A stretch of 64,000 nucleotides of DNA from Mycobacterium kansasii ATCC 12478 (GCF_000157895.3 NC_022663.1:4278001-4342000); one strand, 5' to 3'. Counted from the first letter of the stretch, positions 54,204 through 62,954 are shown. The notes: generated by a model not told the origin, from the sequence alone. Program-made: numbers and translations.

Positions 54204-54869
54204 ATGACAGACCACGACCAGACTGCCGTCCGCCGCGAGATCGCAGATGCCTTGCTCGCCGCACTTGAACGTCGGCACGAGGTCGCCGACGCCATCGTCG
54301 ATGCCCAGAACAAGGCGGCCGCCGTCGAGGCGATCGTGACGCTGCTGGGCACCTCGCATGTGGCCGCCGAAGCAGTGATGAGCATGTCCTTCGACCAGCT
54401 CACCCAGGATGCGCGCAAGAAGATCCTGGATGAACTCGACGACCTGAACAAACAGCTGACTTTCGCCGCCAAAGACCGTCCTGCCAGCTTCGGCGAGAGC
54501 CTGGAGCTGCGGCCCTTTTCCGCCGACGAAGACCGTGACATCTTTGCCGCACGCACTGAGGAAATGGGTGCGGCCGGCGACGGGTCCGGCGGGCCGGCCG
54601 GCAACCTCGATGACGAGATCAAGGCCGCGATCTGCCGAGTCGACGACGAGGAGGCGGCCTGGTTTGTCGCCGTCGATTCCGGAGAGAAGGTCGGCATGGT
54701 GTTCGGCGAGCTTCTGCACGGCGAGGTGAACGTCCGGATCTGGATACGGCCCGAGCACCGTAAGAAGGGTTACGGCACGGCGGCACTGCGCAAGTCGCGC
54801 TCGGAGATGGCATGGGCGTTCCCGGCCGTTCCCATGGTCGTCCGCGCGCCTGCGGCCCATCCGGCCTAG
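54204..54869 (+). CDS. Acetyltransferase-like protein with GyrA-like helical N-terminus (Rv0730-like)
   Basis: About 221 residues from ATG 54204; ATG 54183 is also possible and neither has a strong ribosome site. Residues about 10-80 are helical and resemble the C-gate segment of gyrase A (LLAALERRHEVADAIVDAQN, then KAAAVEAIVTLLG). The C-terminal half is GNAT-like, with WFVAVDSGEKVGMVFGELLH and the acetyl-CoA loop RPEHRKKGYGTAAL. It matches Rv0730 in position. Substrate unknown. Confidence 0.75.
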   Translation: MTDHDQTAVRREIADALLAALERRHEVADAIVDAQNKAAAVEAIVTLLGTSHVAAEAVMSMSFDQLTQDARKKILDELDDLNKQLTFAAKDRPASFGESLELRPFSADEDRDIFAARTEEMGAAGDGSGGPAGNLDDEIKAAICRVDDEEAAWFVAVDSGEKVGMVFGELLHGEVNVRIWIRPEHRKKGYGTAALRKSRSEMAWAFPAVPMVVRAPAAHPA

Positions 54870-54872
54870 TGG

Positions 54873-55781
54873 TTAGAGCGTTGCGGTGACGGCAACGATG
54901 TTGCCGAGCTGCGACATGTCGTCATCGGGTAGCACGCGCCCGTAATCGGTGAACAACTCCCGGCGTGGCCGGGTGCCCACCTGCCAGCCCCGGCCGGTCA
55001 GGTACTCCACGACGTTGCTGCGCTCGCCGTCGTAGAACAGTCCCGACAGGTCGATATCGCAACCCAATGTGGCCCACCGCTGGTTGAACTCCTGGGCACG
55101 CTGGGCCATCGTCGATCCGGTATCGGGATGGTACTCGGTGGCCAGCCTGCTTCCGGGCGCGCTCAGCTCGGTGATGTTGTCGAACAGGCGGTCCTGGGCG
55201 TCGGGCGGCAGGTACATCAGCAAGCCCTCCGCGCTCCAGGCGGTCGGTTGCGCGGTGTCAAAACCACTGTGGCGCAACGCATTCGGCCAGTCGTCGCGTA
55301 GGTCGATGCTGACCGTTCGGCGCCGCGCCGCGGGGACGGCGCCCAGCTCAGACATGGTGCTGCTCTTGAACTCGACAACCGCAGGCTGATCGACTTCGTA
55401 GACCACGCTGTCACCCGGCCAGGACAACCGATAGGCCCGGGCGTCAAGGCCGGCGGCCAAAATGACGTATTGGCGAAGCCCGTCGCGGGCGGCATCGCCG
55501 AAGTATTCGTCGAAGAACCGGGTGCGCACCGCGATCGACTCCGTGATGACCTGCAATTCGCGGTCGGCTTCCTCGTCACGGGGTATGTCGCCGTCGACCA
55601 GGCGAGCGAAGAAGTCGAGGCCGACCGCGCGCACCAGCGGTGCGGCGAACGGGTCGTCGACGATCGGGTCGGCCGCCGTGGACGCCAACGCGCGGGCGGC
55701 GGCGACCATCGTCGCCGTGGCGCCGACGCTGGATGCCAAATCCCAGCTGTCGCCGGGGGATCGGGATGAGTCGATTGCCAT
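54873..55781 (-). CDS. SAM-dependent methyltransferase, TIGR00027/LCMT-like family
   Basis: A 302-residue protein from ATG 55781 (MAIDSSRSPGDSWDLASSVG); an extension to 55913 would run into the M29-like gene and is rejected. SAM motif QYVILAAGLDARAYRLSWPG, then VVYEVDQPAVVEFKSSTMSE and AWSAEGLLMYLPPDAQDRLF. It lies 11 bp after the M29-like peptidase gene on the same strand, so it may belong to that putative peptide cluster. Related M. tuberculosis gene by position: Rv0731c. Substrate unknown. Confidence 0.87.
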   Translation of the reverse strand: MAIDSSRSPGDSWDLASSVGATATMVAAARALASTAADPIVDDPFAAPLVRAVGLDFFARLVDGDIPRDEEADRELQVITESIAVRTRFFDEYFGDAARDGLRQYVILAAGLDARAYRLSWPGDSVVYEVDQPAVVEFKSSTMSELGAVPAARRRTVSIDLRDDWPNALRHSGFDTAQPTAWSAEGLLMYLPPDAQDRLFDNITELSAPGSRLATEYHPDTGSTMAQRAQEFNQRWATLGCDIDLSGLFYDGERSNVVEYLTGRGWQVGTRPRRELFTDYGRVLPDDDMSQLGNIVAVTATL

Positions 55782-55792
55782 GTGTTTCAGTT

Positions 55793-56860
55793 TCAGACCG
55801 CGTCGATGTGAAGGACTTCCCCTACAGTGTGCCCCTGGCTCTGAGAGTCCAGTGCGACGCGGTCCCACCGGCCGTCGGAGAAGACGAGCACCTCGTCGAA
55901 CCAGATGCTGCATCCGTCGAGGATCATGTCGAGGTGTAGCGGCGCGGTCCAGCCGACCTTTGTTCTCGGCTGGGTCGGAGTACCCAGCCCGAGGTGCAAA
56001 CCCGGGTGTCGCTCATTGATGTGCGACAGAAAACCGACCCAGTCGGTAATGCCTTCGTTTGTGCCGAAGCCGACTTCGCCTACCCTGTCGGCGTTTTCGA
56101 CTTCGAAGAAATTGCTCAGAACGCCCGATACCACCGGATCCGAACATCCGGCTTTTTGCACGACCGAGTCCGTAATCTCCAGCGTGACGGGGTTGCGGGC
56201 GAGTCTGGGATCGCCGGGAAAACCGAAGCTCGAGTTTATCGCTCCGTCGACCACCACGATTCCGGTCACATGGGGTGTATACGTATTGACCTCGCCGGGC
56301 GGCAGGATGGCCGGGAACCGGCCGTTGAAATAGCCGCAGCTATTTGTCCAGCCGCCATCCGGCAATGGCCGGATATAGACGTCTGTCCCGGCCGGATTGG
56401 TGACGCGAATGTCGTGCGTCCGCTTGGCGGCCGCGATCACCGAATTGTTCAAGGAGTCAAGGGATGCGCGGTCGACGGCCAGCGGCAAGGAGAACAACGC
56501 GGGGGAGAAGTTGAATAGCCGAAAGATGCGGGTATGTTTCGGTTTTTCGGTCGCTTGCAGGTACTGGAGTACGGCGGCGCGATGGATGCTGGACACCATG
56601 CTGACCAGCAGCAGCACCTCGAAGGCGCCGACCCGGTGTCCGTCGAAGCGGTCAGCGGGCTCAACCCGGACATCGGCCGAACCCTCCCGGATGCGTTGGC
56701 GCAGCGTTTCGAGCAAGCGCTGGTCATCGTCGCCGTGCAATTCGTCGGAGTAGAGTACGAGCACCCGATCATCGGGTTGCAACTCGAGATAGCTGGCGCA
56801 GAGCGTGTCCATGCCGTCGATTACGGACGAATCGGTGGACCGAGTTCCAGCACCCATCAA
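55793..56860 (-). CDS. M29-like metallo-aminopeptidase of a putative peptide cluster
   Basis: A 355-residue protein. The C-terminal half carries a metal site of M29 (aminopeptidase T/NicX-like) type: ILPPGEVNTYTPHVTG with a first glutamate, VGEVGFGTNEG with a second, and HLGLG plus APLHLDMILDG giving the histidines and aspartate. The N-terminal part is a Rossmann-like fold (LQPDDRVLVLYSDELHGDDD). Such enzymes are aminopeptidases or ring-cleaving dioxygenases. It lies 86 bp downstream of a 54-residue peptide gene and near a divergent P450, so processing or modification of that peptide is a reasonable guess. Confidence 0.72.
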   Translation of the reverse strand: MMGAGTRSTDSSVIDGMDTLCASYLELQPDDRVLVLYSDELHGDDDQRLLETLRQRIREGSADVRVEPADRFDGHRVGAFEVLLLVSMVSSIHRAAVLQYLQATEKPKHTRIFRLFNFSPALFSLPLAVDRASLDSLNNSVIAAAKRTHDIRVTNPAGTDVYIRPLPDGGWTNSCGYFNGRFPAILPPGEVNTYTPHVTGIVVVDGAINSSFGFPGDPRLARNPVTLEITDSVVQKAGCSDPVVSGVLSNFFEVENADRVGEVGFGTNEGITDWVGFLSHINERHPGLHLGLGTPTQPRTKVGWTAPLHLDMILDGCSIWFDEVLVFSDGRWDRVALDSQSQGHTVGEVLHIDAV

Positions 56861-56946
56861 TGACTCCCCATCGGTCGGACGTGTGCGAACACAGATCTCC
56901 CCGCGCCCCTATCCCGAGCGGGCGCGGGGAGCGCGAAATTCGGGAC

Positions 56947-57111
56947 TCAGACGACGGCGTTGGGGCAGAGCCAGGCGTCGTCGGCGATCCGTGTCGGGTC
57001 GGTGCGGGCGATGGCAATTTTCTCGTTGACGTCGCGCAGGGCCTTCAAGTCAGCGGGAGATAATTCGGTCGAGGTCAGTTCTGCACTGGTGGCGATAACG
57101 ACGTTGGACAT
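56947..57111 (-). CDS. Putative 54-residue precursor peptide
   Basis: A 54-codon gene starting at ATG 57111, with AAGGGG 8 bases upstream; this strong site favours it over an in-frame GTG/ATG at 57171. The N-terminal part (MSNVVIATSAELTSTELSPA) is followed by a helical, charged middle (DLKALRDVNEKIAIARTDPT) and a short C-terminal stretch with the only Trp and Cys (AWLCPNAVV). That leader-plus-core shape, and neighbours M29-like peptidase (downstream) and P450 (divergent), suggest a ribosomal peptide substrate. I do not recognise the family. Confidence 0.6.
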   Translation of the reverse strand: MSNVVIATSAELTSTELSPADLKALRDVNEKIAIARTDPTRIADDAWLCPNAVV

Positions 57112-57141
57112 TGACGAAACCCCTTTTCTTGTGACCGGCGC

Positions 57142-57158
57142 GTGCTTGACGTTAGCAC
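57142..57158. promoter_or_regulatory. Small inverted repeat between the peptide and P450 genes
   Basis: GTGCT-tgacgtt-AGCAC, 5-bp arms and a 7-bp spacer, in the 122-bp divergent region. A regulator could bind here, but the arms are short and no matching promoter pair is clear. Confidence 0.25.
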
Positions 57159-57233
57159 TCGTGACGGCCATGTGCGACCGCTGCAGCCCGCGTCTCTAGG
57201 CTGGAAGCCATTGAGCATTTACGGTACGAGGCG

Positions 57234-58541
57234 ATGGTGCGCATTCACGCCGATGCTTACGACTCGGTCGACTTTTTCAGCGACGAGTCGCTGCTGCCGA
57301 ACCCTTATCCCTACTTCGACCACCTCAGGTCGAAAAGCCCCGTTTTGCGCCTGCCGCCCCACCAGGTGATGGCGATTACCGGCTATCCGGAGGGCGCTGC
57401 CGTCTACCGGGACTCCGGCAATTTCTCTTCGCTCGTCGCCGTTGGCGGACCGTTTCCGCCGCTGCCGTTCGAACCGCGAGGCGACGACATCGGTGAGCAG
57501 ATCGAACGGCACCGCCATCGGATGCCGATGAGCAACTACCTGACCACGATGGACCCGCCCCGACACCCCCGGGCGCGGGCGCTGCTCGGTCGGCTGCTCA
57601 CCGCCGAGCGTCTCGCCTGTGCAGCGGAGTCGATGCGGCGCCTCGCCGGTGAGCTCATCGACCAATTCGTCGCCGCCGGCCGCTGCGAGTTCGTGTCCGA
57701 ATATGCAAAGCCCTTCTCGTTCGGGGTGATTGCGGACCTGCTCGGTGTGCCCGGCCAGGACCGCCGGCTATTCGATGTGCCGCGGCCGCCGGTACCCGTC
57801 GGTGCGCTGGACCATGCGCCGCTACCGGAGGAACCGCTGCGCTGGCTGGACGACATATTCATCGGCTATCTGGTGGAGCGGCGACGCGAACCCCGCGCGG
57901 ATGTGCTGACGCAACTGGCCACCGCGCGCTATCCCGACGGGACGACGCCCGAGGTCGCCGACATCGCCAGGAGCGCCACCCTGCTCTTCACCGCCGGACG
58001 GGGAGCTACCGCGTTCATGCTGAGCTGGTCGGTTCGGCTGCTGGCCGAGCGTCCCGGCCTGGCGAAGCAACTGCGAGCCGACCGCAGCGCGATCCCGCGG
58101 TTCATCGAGGAGGTCCTGCGCATGGAAAGCCCGGTAAAAAGCGACTTCCGGCTGGCCCGCAAGACCACCCGGGTGGGTGATGTCGTGATCCCGGCCGGCG
58201 CCATCGTGATGCTCTGTCCCGGCGCAATCAACCGTGATCCCCGAAAATTCGTTGCGCCCAACGAGTTTCGCATGGACCGAAGCAACGCCCGCGACCATAT
58301 GGCGTTCGGTCGCGGTGCACATTCGTGTCCTGGCGCGTCGCTGGCCCGGGCCGAGGCCCGCGTTTCGATCGAATGCATCCTGGACCGGTTAACCGAAATC
58401 CGGCTCAGCTCCGCCGAGCATGGTGCGGCTGATGACCGGCGTTTCAGCTATGAGGCGGCGTACACCCTGCGCGCGTTGACCGGCTTGCACCTCGAGTTCG
58501 CGCCGGCTTTGCCTCAGCCCCCGAATTCGGCCGAGATGTAG
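57234..58541 (+). CDS. Cytochrome P450 with atypical I-helix
   Basis: A 435-residue P450 from ATG 57234 after ACGAGGCG. The heme loop AFGRGAHSCPGASLAR places the axial cysteine at 365, and the ExxR motif is EVLR near 300. The I-helix reads LLFTAGRGATAFML, where the usual acid/alcohol pair (D/E-T) is replaced by Gly-Ala. That pair normally delivers protons for O2 cleavage, so unusual chemistry such as cross-linking is possible. It diverges from a 54-residue peptide gene and an M29-like peptidase, a layout like P450-modified RiPP clusters. The 3' end overlaps a convergent methyltransferase by 28 bp. Confidence 0.9.
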   Translation: MVRIHADAYDSVDFFSDESLLPNPYPYFDHLRSKSPVLRLPPHQVMAITGYPEGAAVYRDSGNFSSLVAVGGPFPPLPFEPRGDDIGEQIERHRHRMPMSNYLTTMDPPRHPRARALLGRLLTAERLACAAESMRRLAGELIDQFVAAGRCEFVSEYAKPFSFGVIADLLGVPGQDRRLFDVPRPPVPVGALDHAPLPEEPLRWLDDIFIGYLVERRREPRADVLTQLATARYPDGTTPEVADIARSATLLFTAGRGATAFMLSWSVRLLAERPGLAKQLRADRSAIPRFIEEVLRMESPVKSDFRLARKTTRVGDVVIPAGAIVMLCPGAINRDPRKFVAPNEFRMDRSNARDHMAFGRGAHSCPGASLARAEARVSIECILDRLTEIRLSSAEHGAADDRRFSYEAAYTLRALTGLHLEFAPALPQPPNSAEM

Positions 58542-59461
58542 ACCACCTCGCCGAAGGGTGCGTCGTCGCCGTCGACGGGCGGCAGTCCGTGTCGGGCGAA
58601 CAGGTCGGTGTTGCTCACCCCGGCGATCCGCCAACCAAGGGCACCCAGATACGTGCCCGCGTCGGTGCGGCCGTCGAAATACATCAAAGCCGCCATGTCG
58701 AGATCGAAGCCGTGGCGATTCCACCGCTCGTTCTGCCGTTGCATGCGCCGTCGCAGCTCTTCTCGGTTGAGATCGTTGACATCGAGCAGACCCTCGGTGG
58801 CGAACCGGCTGCCCGGTGCGCTGTGGGCGGTCACCTGGTCCAGCAGCCGGTCCTGGGCCTGCGCCGGCAGGTAACCCAGCAGCCCTTCTGCGGACCAGGC
58901 GGTTGGCTGCGCCGGATCGAAGCCGGCTTCGCGCAATGCCGCCGGCCAGTCGTCACGCAAGTCGACCGCTACCGGGCGCCGATCGGCCGTCGGCTGCGCA
59001 CCCAGGCCGGCCAGGGTCGCGGTCTTGAACTCGATCACCCGCGGCTGGTCGACTTCGAACACGGTGGTACCGGCCGGCCAGGGCAGCCGGTAGGCGCGGG
59101 AATCCAGACCGGATGCCAGGATGACGGCCTGGCGGATACCGGCCCGGGTTGCGTCGGTGAAGTAGTCGTCGAAGAACCTGGTGCGCACGGCCATAGCGTT
59201 GGCGAAGTGCCGGATGCCGTCGGCCGTGTCGTCATCGGGGCCGGCGGTACTCAGTTCGCCTCTGGCGACGCGACTGAAGAAGTCCACGCCCACCGCCTTG
59301 ACCAGCGGCTCGGCGAAGTGGTCGCAGGCAATGACCCCGGCGCCGTCGACGTCCCGGCAGGCGACTGCGCGTGCGGCCGCCACCATGGTGGCCGTCAAAC
59401 CCACGCTGGAAGCCAGATCCCAGGTGTCCCCTTCGAAGCGCGCGCTACCCACTTGCGTCAT
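58514..59461 (-). CDS. SAM-dependent methyltransferase, TIGR00027/LCMT-like family
   Basis: A 315-residue family member with TWDLASSVGLTATMVAAARA, the SAM loop QAVILASGLDSRAYRLPWPA, TVFEVDQPRVIEFKTATLAG and AWSAEGLLGYLPAQAQDRLL. It is the third such gene in the window. Its end overlaps the convergent P450 end by 28 bp. Substrate unknown. There is a 224-bp gap between its start and secY. Confidence 0.87.
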   Translation of the reverse strand: MTQVGSARFEGDTWDLASSVGLTATMVAAARAVACRDVDGAGVIACDHFAEPLVKAVGVDFFSRVARGELSTAGPDDDTADGIRHFANAMAVRTRFFDDYFTDATRAGIRQAVILASGLDSRAYRLPWPAGTTVFEVDQPRVIEFKTATLAGLGAQPTADRRPVAVDLRDDWPAALREAGFDPAQPTAWSAEGLLGYLPAQAQDRLLDQVTAHSAPGSRFATEGLLDVNDLNREELRRRMQRQNERWNRHGFDLDMAALMYFDGRTDAGTYLGALGWRIAGVSNTDLFARHGLPPVDGDDAPFGEVVYISAEFGG

Positions 59462-59685
59462 CAGTTCTGCCCTCCGCCGCCCGAGCCTTGATATTTAGCT
59501 AATGTAACGAACTATCAAGACTGTACGCCCCACCCGCCGCTGCCACGGCCACCCTGGCAAGTCCCGCCCACATCAGCTGTTAATCTCGTAACGGTTTGAC
59601 GCGCTGTAGATAATGCGGCCGTACGTCCTGGCATGCGAGTGTTGGGCGCGTAATGCAGGATGACCCCCGCTGCGCAGGAGGAAGA

Positions 59686-61011
59686 GTGCTTTCGGCTTTC
59701 ATCTCATCGCTGCGAACAGTCGACCTGAGACGGAAGATCCTCTTCACGCTGGGCATTGTGGTGCTGTATCGGGTCGGCGCCTCGCTGCCGTCTCCGGGCG
59801 TCGACTTCCCGCACGTGCAGCAGTGCATCAAACAGGCCAGCAGCGGCGAAGCCGGCCAGATCTACTCGCTGATCAACCTGTTCTCCGGCGGTGCGCTGCT
59901 CAAGCTCACGGTGTTCGCAGTCGGGGTGATGCCGTACATCACGGCCAGCATCATCGTGCAGCTGCTGACCGTCGTCATTCCCAGATTTGAGGAACTGCGT
60001 AAGGAAGGCCAGTCCGGTCAGGCCAAGATGACGCAGTACACCCGTTATCTGGCGATCGCGCTGGCGATTCTGCAGGCCACCAGCATCGTGGCGCTGGCTG
60101 CCAACGACCAGCTGCTGCAAGGCTGCCGCGAGAAAATCATCGCCGACGACAGCATTTTCACTCTGGTCGTCATCGTGCTGGTGATGACTAGTGGCGCTGC
60201 GCTGGTGATGTGGATGGGCGAGTTGGTCACCGAACGCGGCATCGGCAACGGCATGTCGCTGCTGATCTTCGTCGGCATTGCCGCCCGCATTTATCCCGAA
60301 GGACATGACATCCTGGAAAGCCGCGGCGGCGCGGTCTTCGCCGCGGTCTGCGTGGCCACGCTGATCATCATCGTCGGCGTGGTTTTCGTCGAGCAGGGCC
60401 AGCGCCGCATCCCGGTGCAATACGCCAAACGGATGGTGGGCCGGCGGATGTACGGAGGAACGTCGACGTATCTCCCGCTCAAGGTGAACCAGGCCGGCGT
60501 CATCCCGGTGATCTTCGCTTCGTCACTGATCTACATTCCGCACTTGATCACCCAGCTGGTCCGGAGTGGCACCGGAGGTCTCGGCCGCGGCTGGTGGGAC
60601 AAGTTTGTCGCCACCTACCTGTCCGACCCCAGCAACCTGGGCTATATCGCCATCTACTTCGGCCTGATCATCTTCTTCACCTATTTCTATGTTTCGATCA
60701 CGTTCAATCCCGACGAGCGTGCCGATGAGATGAAAAAGTTCGGCGGCTTCATTCCAGGCATTCGTCCGGGCCGCCCGACCGCTGATTACCTGCGTTATGT
60801 GCTGAGCCGGATTACCCTGCCGGGTTCGATCTACCTCGGCGTGATCGCGGTGTTGCCCAATCTGTTCCTCCAGATCGGCGCCAGTGGCGGAGTTCAGAAC
60901 CTACCCTTCGGGGGTACCGCGGTCCTGATCATGATCGGTGTCGGTTTGGATACCGTCAAACAGATCGAGAGTCAGCTCATGCAGCGCAACTACGAAGGGT
61001 TCCTCAAGTGA
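59686..61011 (+). CDS. secY: Preprotein translocase subunit SecY
   Basis: A 441-residue SecY from GTG 59686, with AGGAGGAAG just upstream; an in-frame start at 59653 is rejected because of that ribosome site. Ten TM segments are visible, with the typical LINLFSGGALLKLTVFAVGV plug region and YYVSITFNPDERADEMKKFG-type cytoplasmic loop (FTYFYVSITFNPDERADEMK). It forms the SecYEG channel in the plasma membrane. It overlaps adk by 4 bp. A -10-like TAGATA lies at 59607-59612 without a clear -35. Confidence 0.97.
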   Translation: MLSAFISSLRTVDLRRKILFTLGIVVLYRVGASLPSPGVDFPHVQQCIKQASSGEAGQIYSLINLFSGGALLKLTVFAVGVMPYITASIIVQLLTVVIPRFEELRKEGQSGQAKMTQYTRYLAIALAILQATSIVALAANDQLLQGCREKIIADDSIFTLVVIVLVMTSGAALVMWMGELVTERGIGNGMSLLIFVGIAARIYPEGHDILESRGGAVFAAVCVATLIIIVGVVFVEQGQRRIPVQYAKRMVGRRMYGGTSTYLPLKVNQAGVIPVIFASSLIYIPHLITQLVRSGTGGLGRGWWDKFVATYLSDPSNLGYIAIYFGLIIFFTYFYVSITFNPDERADEMKKFGGFIPGIRPGRPTADYLRYVLSRITLPGSIYLGVIAVLPNLFLQIGASGGVQNLPFGGTAVLIMIGVGLDTVKQIESQLMQRNYEGFLK

Positions 61012-61553
61012 GAGTCGTTTTGCTGGGACCGCCCGGGGCGGGCAAGGGGACGCAAGCCCAAAAGCTGGCCGAGAAGCTGGGGATCCCGCAGATCTCCACC
61101 GGCGAGCTGTTCCGGCGAAACATCGAAGACGGCACCAAGCTGGGCATCGAGGCCAAGCGGTACCTGAGCGCCGGTGACCTGGTGCCGTCCGATCTGACCA
61201 ACGAACTCGTCGACGATCGATTGAACAACCCCGACGCGGCCAACGGATTCATTCTGGACGGATATCCACGGTCGGTGGAACAGGCCAAGGCCCTGCACGA
61301 GATGCTCGAACGCCGGGGCACCGACATCGATGCCGTGCTGGAGTTCCGGGTGTCGGAGGGGGTGTTGCTGGAGCGGCTCAAAGGCCGTGGCCGCGCCGAC
61401 GACACCGACGACGTGATCCTCAACCGGATGAAGGTTTACCGCGACGAGACCGCGCCGCTGCTGGAGTACTACAGCAGCCAACTGAAGACCGTCGACGCGG
61501 TTGGCACCATGGACGAAGTGTTCGCTCGCGCGTTGCAGGCTTTGGGGAAGTAG
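61008..61553 (+). CDS. adk: Adenylate kinase
   Basis: A 181-residue adenylate kinase from GTG 61008 in a 4-bp overlap (GTGA) with secY. P-loop GPPGAGKGTQAQ is at residues 6-17, the AMP-site DGYPRSVEQA near 84, and a short LID (RGRADDTDDVILNR) replaces the long zinc LID, as in mycobacterial enzymes. It converts ATP and AMP to two ADP. Confidence 0.97.
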   Translation: MRVVLLGPPGAGKGTQAQKLAEKLGIPQISTGELFRRNIEDGTKLGIEAKRYLSAGDLVPSDLTNELVDDRLNNPDAANGFILDGYPRSVEQAKALHEMLERRGTDIDAVLEFRVSEGVLLERLKGRGRADDTDDVILNRMKVYRDETAPLLEYYSSQLKTVDAVGTMDEVFARALQALGK

Positions 61554-61555
61554 TC

Positions 61556-62356
61556 ATGCGTGCCCTGGCACGGTTGCGGGGCCGCAAAGTCGTGCCACAA
61601 CGCACTGCCGGCGAGCTTGACGCGATGGCCGCGGCGGGCGCTGTGGTGGCTGCGGCCCTGCGGGCCGTCCGCGCCGCGGCGGACGCCGGGGTGTCCAGCC
61701 GGACCCTCGACGACATCGCCGAGACGGTGATCCGCGAAGCCGGCGCTACCCCGTCGTTCCTGGGCTATCACGGCTATCCGGCGTCGATCTGCGTTTCGGT
61801 CAATGACCGGGTGGTCCACGGCATTCCCTCCGGCGCCGAAATCCTGGCCGCCGGCGACCTGGTTTCGGTCGACTGCGGCGCGGTCCTGGACGGCTGGCAC
61901 GGCGACGCGGCAATAACCTTCGGGGTCGGACCGCTCAGTCCGGCCGACGAAGCCCTGTCGGAAGCGACCCGGGAATCACTGGAAGCCGGAATCAAGGCGA
62001 TGATGGTCGGTAATCGGCTGACCGACGTCTCGCATGCCATCGAGCGGGGCACCCGCACCGCCGAAACCCGCTACGGCCGTTCGTTCGGAATCGTCGACGG
62101 GTACGGCGGCCACGGGATCGGCCGGCAGATGCACCTGGATCCGTTCTTGCCCAACGAGGGCGCTCCCGGGCGCGGACCGGTGCTGGTCGCGGGCTCGGTG
62201 CTGGCCATCGAACCAATGTTGACCCTTGGCACCGGCAGAACCGTGGTGCTCGACGACAACTGGACAGTCACTACTGCCGACGGATCGCGTGCGGCACACT
62301 GGGAGCACACAGTTGCGGTAACCGAGGACGGGCCCCGAATCCTGACCTTTGGTTAA
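61556..62356 (+). CDS. mapA: Methionine aminopeptidase
   Basis: A 266-residue type I methionine aminopeptidase, two bases after adk. Metal ligands are visible: two aspartates in SVDCGAVLDGWHGDAAITF (D at about 101 and 112), His in GGHGIGRQMHLDPF, and Glu in LAIEPML and WEHTVAV. The extended N-terminal SH3-binding extension of some actinobacterial enzymes is absent. It removes the initiator Met from nascent proteins. Confidence 0.97.
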   Translation: MRALARLRGRKVVPQRTAGELDAMAAAGAVVAAALRAVRAAADAGVSSRTLDDIAETVIREAGATPSFLGYHGYPASICVSVNDRVVHGIPSGAEILAAGDLVSVDCGAVLDGWHGDAAITFGVGPLSPADEALSEATRESLEAGIKAMMVGNRLTDVSHAIERGTRTAETRYGRSFGIVDGYGGHGIGRQMHLDPFLPNEGAPGRGPVLVAGSVLAIEPMLTLGTGRTVVLDDNWTVTTADGSRAAHWEHTVAVTEDGPRILTFG

Positions 62357-62361
62357 GCGGC

Positions 62362-62389
62362 TGAACCAAACACCTACTCGACTCGTGTC
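62362..62389 (+). promoter_or_regulatory. Probable SigL-dependent autoregulatory promoter
   Basis: TGAACC (62362-62367) and CGTGTC (62384-62389) with a 16-bp spacer match the reported M. tuberculosis SigL promoter elements (recalled as tgAACc and CGTgtC). It lies 20 bp before the sigL GTG, overlapping the end of mapA by none. This suggests sigL drives its own transcription. Confidence 0.65.
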
Positions 62390-62408
62390 AGAAGCGGGAG
62401 GTGATCGA

Positions 62409-62954
62409 GTGGGTCGGGTGGCCGGCACTCGGGCGGCGTCCGGGGCGACTGAGGCCGCGCTGATGAAGGCGCTCTACGACGAGCATGCCGCTGTCTTGTG
62501 GCGTTATGCGCTGCGGTTGACCGGCGACGCGAGCCAGGCCGAGGACGTCGTTCAGGAGACCTTGCTGCGGGCATGGCAGCATCCGGAAGTGATAGGTGAT
62601 ACCGAGCGGTCGGCGCGCGCGTGGTTGTTCACCGTCGCGCGCAACATGATCATCGACGATCGGCGCAGCGCACGGTCACGCAATGTCGTCGGCTCCACCG
62701 ACGAATCGGGCGCGCCCGAGCAGTCCGTGCCCGACGAGGTGAACGCGGCGCTGGACCGGTTGCTGATCGCCGAGGCCATGGCTCACCTCTCCGACGAGCA
62801 CCGGGCCGTGATCGAGCGGTCCTACTATCGTGGATGGACCACCGCGCAGATTGCCGGCGACCTCGGAATCGCCGAAGGCACCGTCAAGTCGCGACTGCAC
62901 TACGCGGTGCGGGCGCTGCGGCTCGGCCTGCAGGAACTTGGGGTGACGCGATGA
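62409..62954 (+). CDS. sigL: ECF sigma factor SigL
   Basis: A 181-residue ECF sigma factor from GTG 62409 with GGGAGGTGA 4 bases upstream; a start at 62349 would overlap mapA and lie before the promoter. Region 2 has YDEHAAVLWRYALRLTGDAS then QAEDVVQETLLRAW and WLFTVARNMIIDDRR; region 4 has YYRGWTTAQIAGDLGIAEGT then VKSRLHYAVRAL. SigL in M. tuberculosis controls cell-envelope modification genes and is held by RslA. The rslA gene follows after 78 bp. Confidence 0.95.
   Translation: MGRVAGTRAASGATEAALMKALYDEHAAVLWRYALRLTGDASQAEDVVQETLLRAWQHPEVIGDTERSARAWLFTVARNMIIDDRRSARSRNVVGSTDESGAPEQSVPDEVNAALDRLLIAEAMAHLSDEHRAVIERSYYRGWTTAQIAGDLGIAEGTVKSRLHYAVRALRLGLQELGVTR

Noticed and set aside
59487..59519. 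Inverted repeat CTTGAT...ATCAAG before secY
   Set aside because: Only 6-bp arms separated by 21 bp; too weak to call an operator or terminator.
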